Assembly (NCBI GenBank): GCA_002423615.1
Contig: DIKO01000047.1
Location: 14,901 to 78,900 of the forward strand
DNA: 64,000 bases
Direction of reading: 5' to 3'
Source of the DNA: Desulfobacteraceae bacterium UBA5616
Lineage (GTDB): Bacteria; Desulfobacterota; Desulfobacteria; Desulfobacterales; UBA5616
The notes below the pieces were generated by a model. It was not told the origin of the DNA. It did no database searches and saw only the letters and a program-made list of their open reading frames with translations. How positions within the stretch are numbered: the stretch's first letter is position 1; each line of letters begins with the position of its first letter. The translations under genes were made by a program, and so were the position numbers. Of the stretch, positions 18,139 through 27,005 are shown in pieces.

Positions 18139-19539
18139 TTGAATTCAGACAACACCTTGAAACCCTTTTTCGCACCCGTGGGAATCGCCGTCATCGGAGC
18201 CCGAAGCACACCCGGGTTCGGTTACATGCTGCCCTCCAATTTAAAGGAAAACGGGTGGGGAGACCGCACCTATCTCGTCAATCCCAAAGGCGGTAGATTG
18301 CACGGAATGCCGGTGTATAAAACACTGACGGAAATTCCCGGAAAAGTCGACCTGGCCGTCGTCATCGTTCCGGCGCCCGCGGTTCCGGGCGTTCTGACCG
18401 ATATCGGCGAGGCCGGCATCCGGCAGGTGATCCTCATGAGTGCCGGGTTTGCCGAAACCGGACCGGAGGGTGCGGCCCTTCAGGATGAATCATCAGCCAT
18501 CGCAAATCAGTATGGTCTTAAAATCATCGGCCCCAATTGTGTCGGGGTGGTGAACACGAAAAATCGTTTTGCCACCACCGAATTGATGCCCGAAGCCTTT
18601 ACGCCCGGTACTCTGGCTGTCCTGGCCCAGAGCGGTGTTTTCGGTCATAATCTTCTGGAGCGGTTCAACGAATACGGGATCGCCGTGTCAAAAGCCGTCA
18701 CACTGGGAAACCGGGTGGTCGTCAATGAAATCGATGCCTTGAATTTCTTCCACCAGGACCCTGAAACCCGCACCATCGTCATGTACATCGAAGGGTCTGC
18801 GGATGGCAGGCGATTAAGAAAAACCCTGACGAAAATTTCGCAGGACAAACCGGTCATTGTCCTGAAAAGCGGCCGGACCGAACAGGGGAAGACGGCCACC
18901 GCCTCTCATACCGGGTCCTTATCCGGCGAGGATGAACTTTATGAGGGCATGTTTGCCCAAACCGGCACTGTAAGGGCCAAAACGCTGGATGATTTAACCG
19001 TTCTGGCCCGGGTGTTTGATACCCAGCCCCCGCCCCGGGGAAACCACCTGGGAATTATCACCGGAAGCGGCAGTATGGGCGCCCTGGCCACGGATTCCGC
19101 CATTGATCACGGGCTTGTCATCCCTGAATTGTCCGAACGGATAATCAACAATGTGAAAAACGGTGCGCCGGGGTGGATAAATGTGAAAAATCCCCTGGAC
19201 GTAGGACCGTCCGGACAATTCCCGGCAGCTTTTCAGGCCATGATGGAAGACCGGGACATCCATATGATACTTGCCGTCATTGCCATTCCCTATGCCGCCT
19301 ACCAAAGGATGGAAATGTCAACCACAGTCGATGAATTCTTTTTCGGCTCAAAAAAACCCATAAAGGATCAATTATGGCCCAAACCCTTTGTCATCTCGGT
19401 GGTCAGTCACGAGAAACTGGCGAACCTGTTTAAACAATCCTGTGAACCCCGGGTTCCCGTATTTGCTTCACCTGAGACCGCGACCAGGGCACTGGCCGCT
19501 TTGTGGCGCTACCGGCGATGGTTGAACGGCAATCATTAG
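18139..19539 (+). CDS. Orphan ADP-forming acyl-CoA synthetase alpha-subunit-like protein
   Basis: This 466-residue protein has an N-terminal CoA-binding Rossmann domain (about 8-130; VGIAVIGARSTPGFGYML). Two flavodoxin-like succinyl-CoA-ligase domains follow (about 145-290 and 305-460). H257 in the TASHTGSLSG motif matches the phosphohistidine of ADP-forming acetyl-CoA synthetase alpha subunits. The family makes ATP from acyl-CoA, or acyl-CoA from an acid and ATP. The ATP-grasp beta subunit needed for the full reaction is neither fused nor adjacent, so its partner must be elsewhere or the protein has another role. The start is TTG at 18139 with AAGGAGATGAA just upstream; the nearby ATG leads straight to a stop. 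Confidence 0.85.
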   Translation: MNSDNTLKPFFAPVGIAVIGARSTPGFGYMLPSNLKENGWGDRTYLVNPKGGRLHGMPVYKTLTEIPGKVDLAVVIVPAPAVPGVLTDIGEAGIRQVILMSAGFAETGPEGAALQDESSAIANQYGLKIIGPNCVGVVNTKNRFATTELMPEAFTPGTLAVLAQSGVFGHNLLERFNEYGIAVSKAVTLGNRVVVNEIDALNFFHQDPETRTIVMYIEGSADGRRLRKTLTKISQDKPVIVLKSGRTEQGKTATASHTGSLSGEDELYEGMFAQTGTVRAKTLDDLTVLARVFDTQPPPRGNHLGIITGSGSMGALATDSAIDHGLVIPELSERIINNVKNGAPGWINVKNPLDVGPSGQFPAAFQAMMEDRDIHMILAVIAIPYAAYQRMEMSTTVDEFFFGSKKPIKDQLWPKPFVISVVSHEKLANLFKQSCEPRVPVFASPETATRALAALWRYRRWLNGNH

Positions 19540-19721
19540 GGCTTTTTGATATTGTCGGGGGGAATCCGGGCCGGGTCGTAACTGTTTTGATGACCAGGTC
19601 ATAACGCAACTATAATACCTTTGTTGGTGGGATTGGGACGAAACTACGATTGATCGATTTTTACCCTTGATACGGGGACCTGACATCAAAAAAATACTTT
19701 GCGAAGTGAAAAAATTTACGG

Positions 19722-19760
19722 GTGGTCCATAGGACTTTATTTTTCCCTTATTTGGACCAC
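19722..19760 (-). terminator. Possible terminator of the minus-strand glycosyltransferase unit
   Basis: GTGGTCC (19722-19728) and GGACCAC (19754-19760) form a 7-bp stem with a 25-nt loop around the stop codon of the minus-strand glycosyltransferase. Read on the minus strand, the stem is followed by CCGTAAATTTTTT. The long loop makes it a weak candidate. The rest of the 208-bp convergent gap holds nothing I recognise. Confidence 0.3.
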
Positions 19761-20809
19761 TTAAAGCCCATCAGCACAAGGGTTTTTTCATTCTGTTTCC
19801 ATCGGATTTGAAATAGATTCCCCAGCAGGGATTTTCGTTTTTCCCTGAAGGTCCGGTATCTTCTGTATCCCTCGAAATCCCCCTTTTGGACAAACTCCAG
19901 AAGTTTTTTCTTGCTGCCGCTGTAGTAACCTTGGTAGCGGGTTAAAGGAATATCCCTGATCCGCAGATGGGCTTCCATGAAAAATTCCTTTTCCCATTGC
20001 TCATGGACCGTCTTCAGGTTTACCAGAATATCCTTGAGAACACGTCCCATATACTGTTTTTCGAACTTTTCCAGACATTTTTTCTCTTCCATGAAACGCC
20101 TGAGGAGATCATGGGCTTTGAAGGCGTCAAAAATCTTTCGGTCTAATTTACGCGTGGCATTTTCTCGATGCTTGACATGAAAATACAAAGGTGCATCGAC
20201 AAACAAAATTGACCGGGCGCAAATCATGGCCTTGAATGAGAACAAAACATCCTCCTCCCAGAGCAGATCATCAAAGCGGATGTCATTGCTCCTGAGAAAA
20301 TCGGCACGGTAGATTTTTCTCCAGACCTGAACCTGATCGACCAGATAGTCTTTGTCCACTTCGATGTTGACCCTTTGAAACTTAATCCCGGGGCGTCGGC
20401 TCAGGTCTAATTTTCCCAATCGGCTTTCGCCGAGGGTCTCATATCGGCATTCCGCCACATCGGCGTTCTCTATTTCCGCCGCCTTAAAAAGGGTCTCATA
20501 CATAAATCCATTTAAAACATCGTCATGATCCACAAAGGCCACGTACAATCCCCGGGCATCCTCGAGGCCGGCATTTCTCGCCGAACTCTGCCCGCCGTTT
20601 GTTTTCCGGATCAGCCGGATCCGGGAATCCCCGGAAAGAGAGCCCTCGAGGATTTCAAGGGTCAAAGGATCATCCGACCCATCATCTACCAGAATGATTT
20701 CCAGGTCCTTGAGCGTCTGCCGTGATATCGAATCAAGGCAGGCCCGTAAAAGCTCTCCCGTATTATAAACAGGCACGATCACGGAAACGGACGGGAACTG
20801 TTTATCCAT
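19748..20809 (-). CDS. Family 2 glycosyltransferase
   Basis: This 353-residue GT-A enzyme should transfer a sugar from a nucleotide-sugar donor during LPS core or surface glycan assembly. The catalytic domain (about 7-215) shows the start VSVIVPVYNTGELL, the acidic ILVDDGS motif, NGGQSSARNAGL and the metal-binding VDHDD. The C-terminal 130 residues are helical and basic with no membrane helix. The ATG overlaps the methyltransferase stop by 8 nt and has no Shine-Dalgarno, so coupling is likely. It is the last gene of the short minus-strand run from 23.4 kb. Donor and acceptor cannot be read from sequence. Confidence 0.88.
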   Translation of the reverse strand: MDKQFPSVSVIVPVYNTGELLRACLDSISRQTLKDLEIILVDDGSDDPLTLEILEGSLSGDSRIRLIRKTNGGQSSARNAGLEDARGLYVAFVDHDDVLNGFMYETLFKAAEIENADVAECRYETLGESRLGKLDLSRRPGIKFQRVNIEVDKDYLVDQVQVWRKIYRADFLRSNDIRFDDLLWEEDVLFSFKAMICARSILFVDAPLYFHVKHRENATRKLDRKIFDAFKAHDLLRRFMEEKKCLEKFEKQYMGRVLKDILVNLKTVHEQWEKEFFMEAHLRIRDIPLTRYQGYYSGSKKKLLEFVQKGDFEGYRRYRTFREKRKSLLGNLFQIRWKQNEKTLVLMGFKWSK

Positions 20810-21611
20810 TGGGGTTTACTCGGGTGGGGTTCACTCGGGACAATATAGTCAGGCCATTGCTGTGGGCCGAGTGCTCGATCAACCATCCTTCAAGGCAGTC
20901 AATGAAGGGTACCGTTTCATCATAAGACCGGCCGATCTTTTCCTCGATGGCCCGGATGACGCCCCGGTTATTGTCTTTCCCTTTGACGATGGTGCCGTCC
21001 TTGCGTTTGAAATAGGGCCCCATGTTGGTGTCATGAAAAATGGCTTTTCCTTTTTCCGACAACAAGGGAAACCAGGCTTCGATCTCGCGCCGTGTATGGT
21101 CGTATTCATGACTGGTATCGATGAACAGAACGTCAATGGATGAAGGAAGACGGTTTTTTTCGCACCAGTCTTTGAATTCGCCGGCGAAAACCACATCATC
21201 CGCCTGAACGAAACGCCAGATGCTTCGGTATTTTGACTCGTACACGACTTTACTGCAATCATCTATGTCCACACTGAGCATATGTGATCCGGCAATGTGC
21301 GCGGCCCCTAAAATGGCCTTGGTGCTGTCTCCCCCACGGGTCCCCAGTTCGACAACCAGGGCAGGCCGTGCTTTCAGGATTTCGCAAAACAATGTCGGAA
21401 GATGATCCGTGATATCGGATGGCGGGAGTTCCTCAAACAAACCATTAATTCGAATGGAGCGAGTCGCCGGCGTCAGCAAGCGCGCCACCGGCGGGGCAAT
21501 CAACGCATTCAGACTCAACCCCAGACCGTTGACGATGCGCTTACGATAAATATGTTTTACCAGGCCTTTGAAGTCTCCGGCCTGCATCAATGAAATGGTT
21601 TTTCCTTTCAT
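20802..21611 (-). CDS. SAM-dependent methyltransferase (Methyltransf_24-like)
   Basis: This 269-residue protein has a class I methyltransferase fold from about residue 65. VVELGTRGGDSTKAIL is the SAM-binding glycine loop, MLSVDIDD is motif II, and VLFIDTSHEYDHTRREIEAW carries the acidic and His residues seen in the Methyltransf_24 / cephalosporin-hydroxylase-like group. These genes often sit in glycan loci and probably modify sugars. The last codons contain a 15-bp tandem duplication that adds a repeated RVNP segment at the C-terminus. It lies between the LpxL-like acyltransferase and the GT2 gene. The substrate is unknown. Confidence 0.78.
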   Translation of the reverse strand: MKGKTISLMQAGDFKGLVKHIYRKRIVNGLGLSLNALIAPPVARLLTPATRSIRINGLFEELPPSDITDHLPTLFCEILKARPALVVELGTRGGDSTKAILGAAHIAGSHMLSVDIDDCSKVVYESKYRSIWRFVQADDVVFAGEFKDWCEKNRLPSSIDVLFIDTSHEYDHTRREIEAWFPLLSEKGKAIFHDTNMGPYFKRKDGTIVKGKDNNRGVIRAIEEKIGRSYDETVPFIDCLEGWLIEHSAHSNGLTILSRVNPTRVNPNG

Positions 21612-21675
21612 GACATCTCCTTATCCATCGGCTATTGACTACAGCCGCCATGCATAACGCAACGCAATTGAATGC

Positions 21676-22623
21676 CTAAGAAGGTCCGGATCTCAACATC
21701 GCTCGTTTTTTCTTTTCCCTTCGCTGATTGCGGGCGAGGTCCTCCGGATATAAATGGGGATAATGGCGTTTCCACCTTTTGTGAAACCAGAACCATTGAC
21801 AGGGATAAGCCCTGACAATTTTTTCAACCTCATCGGTCATCTTCTGGGTATTGATCCGGATATCCGACTTGGCATCCCGGGTTTTGACCATCGGCAGGGG
21901 AGGCCGTACCACCAACAAAAGTTGCCCGGTTTTTTCCTCCCGCACGCAGAAAACCGGTAACACCGGGCAATCGTATCGTCTTGCCAGAAGCGCTGCAGAA
22001 GGAGTGGCATTGACCTTTTTATCGAAAAACATCACTTCAACAGCTTCGGAGGGCCTGGTTTCCTGGTCGATTAAAAGGCCGACGCCTTTTTTATCCCTCA
22101 AAGCCCGGGCCATGTGGTGCAATGCCCCTTTTTTATATAATATCCGGTTTCCGAACTTGGATCGCAGACGGTTGATGAAATGATCGAGGCTGTTGAATTT
22201 CAAGGGCTTCGCCACCAGCACCAGTTCCATATCAATGTAAGCCGACGTAAAAAGATGGGCAATTTCCCAGTTTCCGATATGAGCGGAAAAAAAAATAAAC
22301 CCCTTCCCCGGCTTTACGGCTTTTTCCAGGTTATCCTGGCCGATGACCCTGACCACACCGAGAAGGTCCTCCCGGGTTAGAAAGGCCAGCTTTATCAGTT
22401 CCACCAGGGTAAGGCCGAACTGCCCGTAGATGTTCCGGCAGAGACTGGTGAGGTCATGACGCGGCATGTCCGGAAAGGCAAAATCAAGATTTCGGTGTAC
22501 GATGCGTTTATACCGGGGATCCAGTGCATGAATCAGCCCGCCGATCATGTGCCCGAACTTGATGTCCCCTGGTCTTAAAAGCGGGCTAACCGGGTGCGAT
22601 TTATCCTTTTCCTGCAAAATCAA
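21676..22623 (-). CDS. LpxL/HtrB-type lysophospholipid acyltransferase
   Basis: This 315-residue protein should add a secondary acyl chain to lipid A (Kdo-lipid IVA) at the inner membrane. The HxxxxE/D catalytic motif appears as SAHIGNWEIA (about 114-123). Also seen are the GVGLLIDQET block, the FFDKKVNATPSAALLARR block and WFWFHKRWKR near the C-terminus, all typical of the LpxL/LpxM family. The usual N-terminal membrane helix is weak. The ATG overlaps the stop of the upstream glycosyltransferase by 4 nt (ATGA). A second, different acyltransferase (DUF374 type) is at 42.7 kb. Confidence 0.88.
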   Translation of the reverse strand: MILQEKDKSHPVSPLLRPGDIKFGHMIGGLIHALDPRYKRIVHRNLDFAFPDMPRHDLTSLCRNIYGQFGLTLVELIKLAFLTREDLLGVVRVIGQDNLEKAVKPGKGFIFFSAHIGNWEIAHLFTSAYIDMELVLVAKPLKFNSLDHFINRLRSKFGNRILYKKGALHHMARALRDKKGVGLLIDQETRPSEAVEVMFFDKKVNATPSAALLARRYDCPVLPVFCVREEKTGQLLLVVRPPLPMVKTRDAKSDIRINTQKMTDEVEKIVRAYPCQWFWFHKRWKRHYPHLYPEDLARNQRREKKKRAMLRSGPS

Positions 22624-23375
22624 ACCTTTTCGTTGTTTTTGAGCTGCATCAGTTTCAAAAATCTCAGGAAAACCGAATATCCTGAAAATACGGAGATCAC
22701 AAAACCGGTTTTACCGTCCAGTACGCCCATACGAAGGATGTAGTGGTTGAAAAAACGATACAGGGGTTTTACCGCCAGATGGAACAAGGTCACTTTTTTG
22801 ATTTTATGAATCCTGTCATACGCGCTCCAGGTGGTATACTGATCTATTTTCGCCAGGTAGGTTTTAAGGTCCTTATAGGTATGGTGTTCCATCCGGTTTT
22901 TTAATTTCCCGATCTTCCCCTGGGTTTTAATTTCCGCATGGACGTGTTTGTCTTCGTACCGGCACGCATCCCTTTTAAACAGCCTGATAACGCAATCGTT
23001 CTGCCATCCGCTGAATTTTACCGGCTTTCCCATGAAATAATTCCGGCGGTAAATCCAGAAGGCGGATTTATCCGTGCCGCTTTCCAGAACGCGCCTGATT
23101 TCCAATGCCAATTCAGGGGTTATCCGTTCATCGGCATCCACCAGCAAAATCCACGGATTCGATGCCTGGGGAATGGCCCAGTTCTTCTGTGAGGCTGAGT
23201 ATTGATATTCCCTCTGAAGAATAAAATCCGTATATTTTCCGGCAAGCTCGACTGTTTTATCCGTGCTGAAGGAATCCACCACCATGATTTCATCGGCGAA
23301 TGCAACAGATTGCAGAACAGCTTCTATATTATGCTCTTCGTTTTTGGTCGGAATGATGGCGGTTAATTTTTCCAT
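22620..23375 (-). CDS. Family 2 glycosyltransferase, WaaE/KdtX-like
   Basis: From the ATG at 23373-23375 (AAGAGAT upstream) the protein has 251 residues; an earlier in-frame start at 23396 adds only seven residues ahead of the conserved beginning. It starts KLTAIIPTKNEEHNIEAVL, has IMVVDSFSTDKT, and carries the metal-binding LLVDADERI. The C-terminal region has the basic, aromatic segment typical of LPS core beta-1,4-glucosyltransferases (WaaE/KdtX group), which add glucose to the first heptose. The substrate is inferred from family resemblance only. The gene is directly coupled to the LpxL-like gene. Confidence 0.85.
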   Translation of the reverse strand: MEKLTAIIPTKNEEHNIEAVLQSVAFADEIMVVDSFSTDKTVELAGKYTDFILQREYQYSASQKNWAIPQASNPWILLVDADERITPELALEIRRVLESGTDKSAFWIYRRNYFMGKPVKFSGWQNDCVIRLFKRDACRYEDKHVHAEIKTQGKIGKLKNRMEHHTYKDLKTYLAKIDQYTTWSAYDRIHKIKKVTLFHLAVKPLYRFFNHYILRMGVLDGKTGFVISVFSGYSVFLRFLKLMQLKNNEKV

Positions 23376-23425
23376 GATCTCTTCTTCAGTGTCCATCCGG
23401 GGTTGTATCTGCCCGGATCAAATAG

Positions 23426-23760
23426 AAAACGCACATTTGGGGTAGCTTTTTTTCTGCTGAAGGTAGTATCGGAAATTTAGCCAACATACTAAAATATTTA
23501 CAAAAGCATGAAATTGTCCCCACACAAAATGCACGAAAAAGCCAAAGGCAAATACCGCTTAACGAACTTGAAACAGCCGGTTCTCAACAGGCGGAGCTTG
23601 AAGGTATCTGCCGCATAATTGATAACACGCCTACCATTTGCGACTATGTTCTGCAAGACCTTAATCTATGTAAATTTTCAAACCCAGACAGGTGATAGCA
23701 GCATGAGCACCCATCAATTTCTGAGGACTGCTGTTGTCTCATGTCTGGAAGATATAAGAA
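23426..23760 (+). pseudogene. Decayed transposase N-terminal fragment
   Basis: In the 530-bp gap between glycosyltransferase genes, plus-strand frame 23426-23695 reads about 88 codons without an ATG. It contains LQKHEIVPTQNARKSQ and a stretch ending ICDYVLQDLN. After a frameshift, the frame from about 23685 to 23760 continues with TGDSSMSTHQFLRTAVVSC. Together these look like the N-terminus of an ISNCY-type transposase (pattern: helix, QDL, then DTG..MS..Q.LR.AV.K). No terminal repeats or catalytic DDE region are visible. The match is by memory of the family pattern, so the assignment is tentative. The remainder of the gap shows nothing. Confidence 0.45.
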
Positions 23761-23906
23761 ATCGCTCTCCCTTAAAAAGGCTTTCTTCCAGTCCGGGCTG
23801 CTGCCCCCTCCCAATCGGAATAAAGATATTTGCTCATATTAAGGACATCGCCCCAATCTCGCCGGGCTCGTCCTGCCACAGGATAAGATCGTGTTTCGCT
23901 CTGCTC

Positions 23907-24944
23907 TCACGATCTATCCTTATTACTATTCTTGCTGAAAAAAAAATTGCCTACTCTAGTGAAAAAATTCCTCCACCCCATTTTAGAACCTGATCTGATT
24001 AATTCAACTTGTCGACTTAGATTACCGTAATTCGTTGCAATTTGCTCGGCTGTTGCTGCAAACACCTTAAATGGGTCGGAAGTTGAAGCCGGAACATATT
24101 TAATAGTAAAATCGGATAGACTGTCTTCTATTGGATCTCTAACAACATGTTGTCCTTCGTCGGATTTTATGGGTTCACCCAAATAATTAACTGCGGCTCT
24201 TTCGAGATCCAAAAAAGCTTCCTCTTTGTTTTCGATAATTCTATCGAATAGATTTTTCCAATGGTAACTCTTGCCTCCAGTATGTCGGGAACTGGATAGC
24301 GTCGAGAGCCATCCAACCAATATTTTGGTTGATATCTGTACTCTGGAACGTACCGGGAAGTGCGCCAAAACCATCCCGGAGGGAGGTTCCTGGCATTTCA
24401 CCCTCTTTTTACCTATGCGAATGTCGTGATTTCCCATTGTAATCAGAACATTTTTGTTCTTTCCAATTTTTACCGGAACCATAACCTTGTAGATTTGTTT
24501 TACTTCTTTTTGCAGTCGATGTGAAACACGTTTTAATACATTAGGCTCGCCAGGATCATTTATAGTGGGTACATAAGTAACCCAAGGAACTTTAAGTGTT
24601 TGATTTTGATTCAATTCGATAAAAATATCGCGAAGTGTTTCTCCCATGGGGGGGATTAAAAATTCATCAGCATCCAGTAACAGGACCCAGTCAGCCTCTA
24701 AATCATAAAAGGCGTGGTTCATCATTATTTCCATACGTTCCTGCTGCAAATGCCCTGGCCGGTTGTCTCTTATTAGCGATATGGGCAACCCTTCATCTGC
24801 AAGCTTTAGTACAAGATCGTCTGAACCGTCCATGCTTAAATTATCCGTAATTAGGATGTGGTCCGCTACCCTGTAATAGTATCTAATCCAGGATTCAATT
24901 ATATCCGCTTCGTTCCGCATGGTCATTACGGCTACAATTTTCAT
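23907..24944 (-). CDS. Glycosyltransferase family 2 (Glyco_tranf_2_4 type)
   Basis: This 345-residue protein starts KIVAVMTMRNEADIIESWI. It has HILITDNLSMDGS and the metal-binding LLLDADEFL motif (about 92-95), followed by a mixed C-terminal half with MGNHDIRIGKK and LAHFPVRS. This is the Glyco_tranf_2_4 pattern, common among small glycan-modifying enzymes. The gene is visibly more AT-rich than the lpx block and lies next to the transposase remnant, so it was probably acquired. A gap of 118 bp separates it from the FkbM gene. Sugar specificity is unknown. Confidence 0.8.
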   Translation of the reverse strand: MKIVAVMTMRNEADIIESWIRYYYRVADHILITDNLSMDGSDDLVLKLADEGLPISLIRDNRPGHLQQERMEIMMNHAFYDLEADWVLLLDADEFLIPPMGETLRDIFIELNQNQTLKVPWVTYVPTINDPGEPNVLKRVSHRLQKEVKQIYKVMVPVKIGKNKNVLITMGNHDIRIGKKRVKCQEPPSGMVLAHFPVRSRVQISTKILVGWLSTLSSSRHTGGKSYHWKNLFDRIIENKEEAFLDLERAAVNYLGEPIKSDEGQHVVRDPIEDSLSDFTIKYVPASTSDPFKVFAATAEQIATNYGNLSRQVELIRSGSKMGWRNFFTRVGNFFFSKNSNKDRS

Positions 24945-25062
24945 TGCTTACCCTCTTTCGGAAATTCGCGCCGAACAAATTTATAAAGCTGGCGACTGTT
25001 CCCTTGCCTAACATGCCGATTAGAATGGAGCGATGTTTTTTCTGTGTAGATTATTGCATCCG

Positions 25063-25824
25063 TTAACTCTGGATTGCCGAAGAACAAGGCAAATAGATAC
25101 AGTTAAACTCGTGCGCATGAGGGAATCTGTCGTCTATCGGATATAAACCGCTTACATCAAAACCTCTTGACTTAAACAATTTCAATGAGTCACTTAACAA
25201 CGGCATATTTTTATAGATTGGTGTAACAGAGGCTTCTGTTTGCACCCCATAAATCATATCGATACATCCTAAACATCCTTCGAAAATATCCAAATCAAAC
25301 CCTTGTGTGTCGAGTTTAAGAAATACATTTCTAAAAGAATAATGTTCACTCAGCTCTGGAAGAACTTCATCAAGCCTTTTTACACAAACATGAATTTTAT
25401 CTATAATCGAATTATCTTCTTCATATTGTTTCGTGAAAGAATTATCCGGCTCCAAAAAGGAGTTGAATACACTGTTTTTCATTATATTAAGGCATAGACC
25501 GGAGTTCTTTTTCCCCAAAGCATAGTCCTGGATTATCCATTTCTTATCGAATTTACAAGCATCCTTAAGAGAAAGAACATTACTAGGGTCTGGCTCAAAA
25601 GAAATTATTAAATCTCGATATTCCACATCGGATCGTAGAAAATTACGATATTGTCCAATGTTTGCACCAACATCAATAATGCAATCAATTTGATATTTAG
25701 TGATTATTCTTTGCATTCTTCTAACTAGCTGTAGATCCTTAAGTTTTGATTTAGGGATAACCTCTATACCGATCTTTCCAGTCAGCCTGCGCATTATTTT
25801 TTTTATTGAGTGTTTCAAGAGCAT
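25063..25824 (-). CDS. FkbM-family methyltransferase
   Basis: The internal ATG at 25822-25824, which directly follows AGAAGAAAGGA, gives 253 residues. A TTG two codons further in would have better ribosome-site spacing, so the exact start is uncertain. The SAM-binding site reads CIIDVGANIGQYRNFL. ISFEPDPSN is motif II, and VFLKLDTQGFDLDIFEG is the FkbM signature. FkbM enzymes O-methylate sugars and polyketides, and in glycan loci they usually methylate a sugar hydroxyl. Base composition is strongly AT-rich (about 30-40% GC by eye), unlike the flanking core genes, which points to transfer. Confidence 0.85.
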   Translation of the reverse strand: MLLKHSIKKIMRRLTGKIGIEVIPKSKLKDLQLVRRMQRIITKYQIDCIIDVGANIGQYRNFLRSDVEYRDLIISFEPDPSNVLSLKDACKFDKKWIIQDYALGKKNSGLCLNIMKNSVFNSFLEPDNSFTKQYEEDNSIIDKIHVCVKRLDEVLPELSEHYSFRNVFLKLDTQGFDLDIFEGCLGCIDMIYGVQTEASVTPIYKNMPLLSDSLKLFKSRGFDVSGLYPIDDRFPHAHEFNCIYLPCSSAIQS

Positions 25825-25904
25825 TCCTTTCTTCTTTGTCGTCTCTTCGATATATATGGTTACCCCCGAAATCCAGACAAAAAAACGAGTAATGCGGTGG
25901 ACAA

Positions 25905-27002
25905 TCATTCAAGAGAGTCGATATATTCGCAAAAACTTCGAGTGGTGATTTCAATATCAAAAAAGTTCTCCGCACTTGTTTTTCCCTCGAACCCCATTTT
26001 TTCCCTTAACGATTTATTTTGGGACAACAATTCAATTTTTTCCACAAATGCATCAATATCCATTTCCTTAATCAAAAAGCCGGTTTGCCCGTTTTGAATG
26101 ATTTCCGGATTGCTGCTGACGTCAAACGCGATGACCGGCCTTTCGGCAGCCATGGCCTCGACGATGACATAGCCGAACCCCTCCCATAACGAGGGCAACA
26201 GAAAGATATCGATCGTCTCCATGAAACGGTGGATATCCTGGACAAACCCCAAAAACAGGACTTCATTGACTACATCGTGCATCAGAACGAGTTGTTTCAA
26301 CTCGTCGAGGCATTTGCCATCACCGGCTATGAGCAATTTAAATTTCAGGTGTCTTTGCTTGAGCCTTCGGGCGATTTCAATGAGATATTTCTGCCCTTTT
26401 TGCGCCACCAGCCGCCCTGCATTTCCAAGAACAATTTCACCCGGGTGCCTTTCATAAAGCGGAGGTGCCTTCAACAGGCAAGGATTTTCAATCGATATAC
26501 CGTTATAGATCACCCGGATCTTATCCTCTGGGAAAAGCTGGGGATTGTTTTGAAGGATCGTATGCCGGGTCTGTTGGGAATTGGCAATGATGCCTGTCAG
26601 AATCCATTTAAACAGCAGGCGGTTCAATAAACTATTTTTGATGGGGATGGCGCTTCCCCTCCGGTAGATGATGTTTTTGACGCCGGCAAGCTTGGCGGCC
26701 GGTCCGGCTGCCTTAACATCTTCGGAAAGGTTCAGGATAATGGTATGGATCCGTTCACGTTTCAGCAGGGTATAAATGCGATACATTTTGAACGGGTTCA
26801 GAAAACTGAGGTTGGAAACCTTCACCGTATCAAAAGGAATGCCGGTTGCTTTTAACCGGGAGGAAAGCTCACTGTTCTTTCCTGAAATGACAAAGGGTTT
26901 AAATTTATCCGGATCGAGCCGAAGGGCCATGTCATAATGCCATTTTTCCCCTCCGCCCCAGGCGATGCTGCTGTTGAAAAAACAGATGTTTTTTTTGGAC
27001 AT
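25905..27002 (-). CDS. Family 4 glycosyltransferase (GT-B)
   Basis: This 365-residue retaining glycosyltransferase has two Rossmann domains. The N-terminal part shows NSSIAWGGGEKWHYDMA. The C-terminal part has VLGNAGRLVAQKGQKYLI, LLIAGDGKCLDELK and the E-x7-E-like motif around EGFGYVIVEAMAAERPVIAFD. This is the WaaG-like GT4 pattern, so it probably acts at the cytoplasmic face of the inner membrane on an LPS or glycan acceptor. The gene lies 4 bp from the YrbL-like gene upstream. Composition is closer to the core genes than that of its FkbM neighbour. Confidence 0.9.
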   Translation of the reverse strand: MSKKNICFFNSSIAWGGGEKWHYDMALRLDPDKFKPFVISGKNSELSSRLKATGIPFDTVKVSNLSFLNPFKMYRIYTLLKRERIHTIILNLSEDVKAAGPAAKLAGVKNIIYRRGSAIPIKNSLLNRLLFKWILTGIIANSQQTRHTILQNNPQLFPEDKIRVIYNGISIENPCLLKAPPLYERHPGEIVLGNAGRLVAQKGQKYLIEIARRLKQRHLKFKLLIAGDGKCLDELKQLVLMHDVVNEVLFLGFVQDIHRFMETIDIFLLPSLWEGFGYVIVEAMAAERPVIAFDVSSNPEIIQNGQTGFLIKEMDIDAFVEKIELLSQNKSLREKMGFEGKTSAENFFDIEITTRSFCEYIDSLE

Positions 27003-27005
27003 GGC

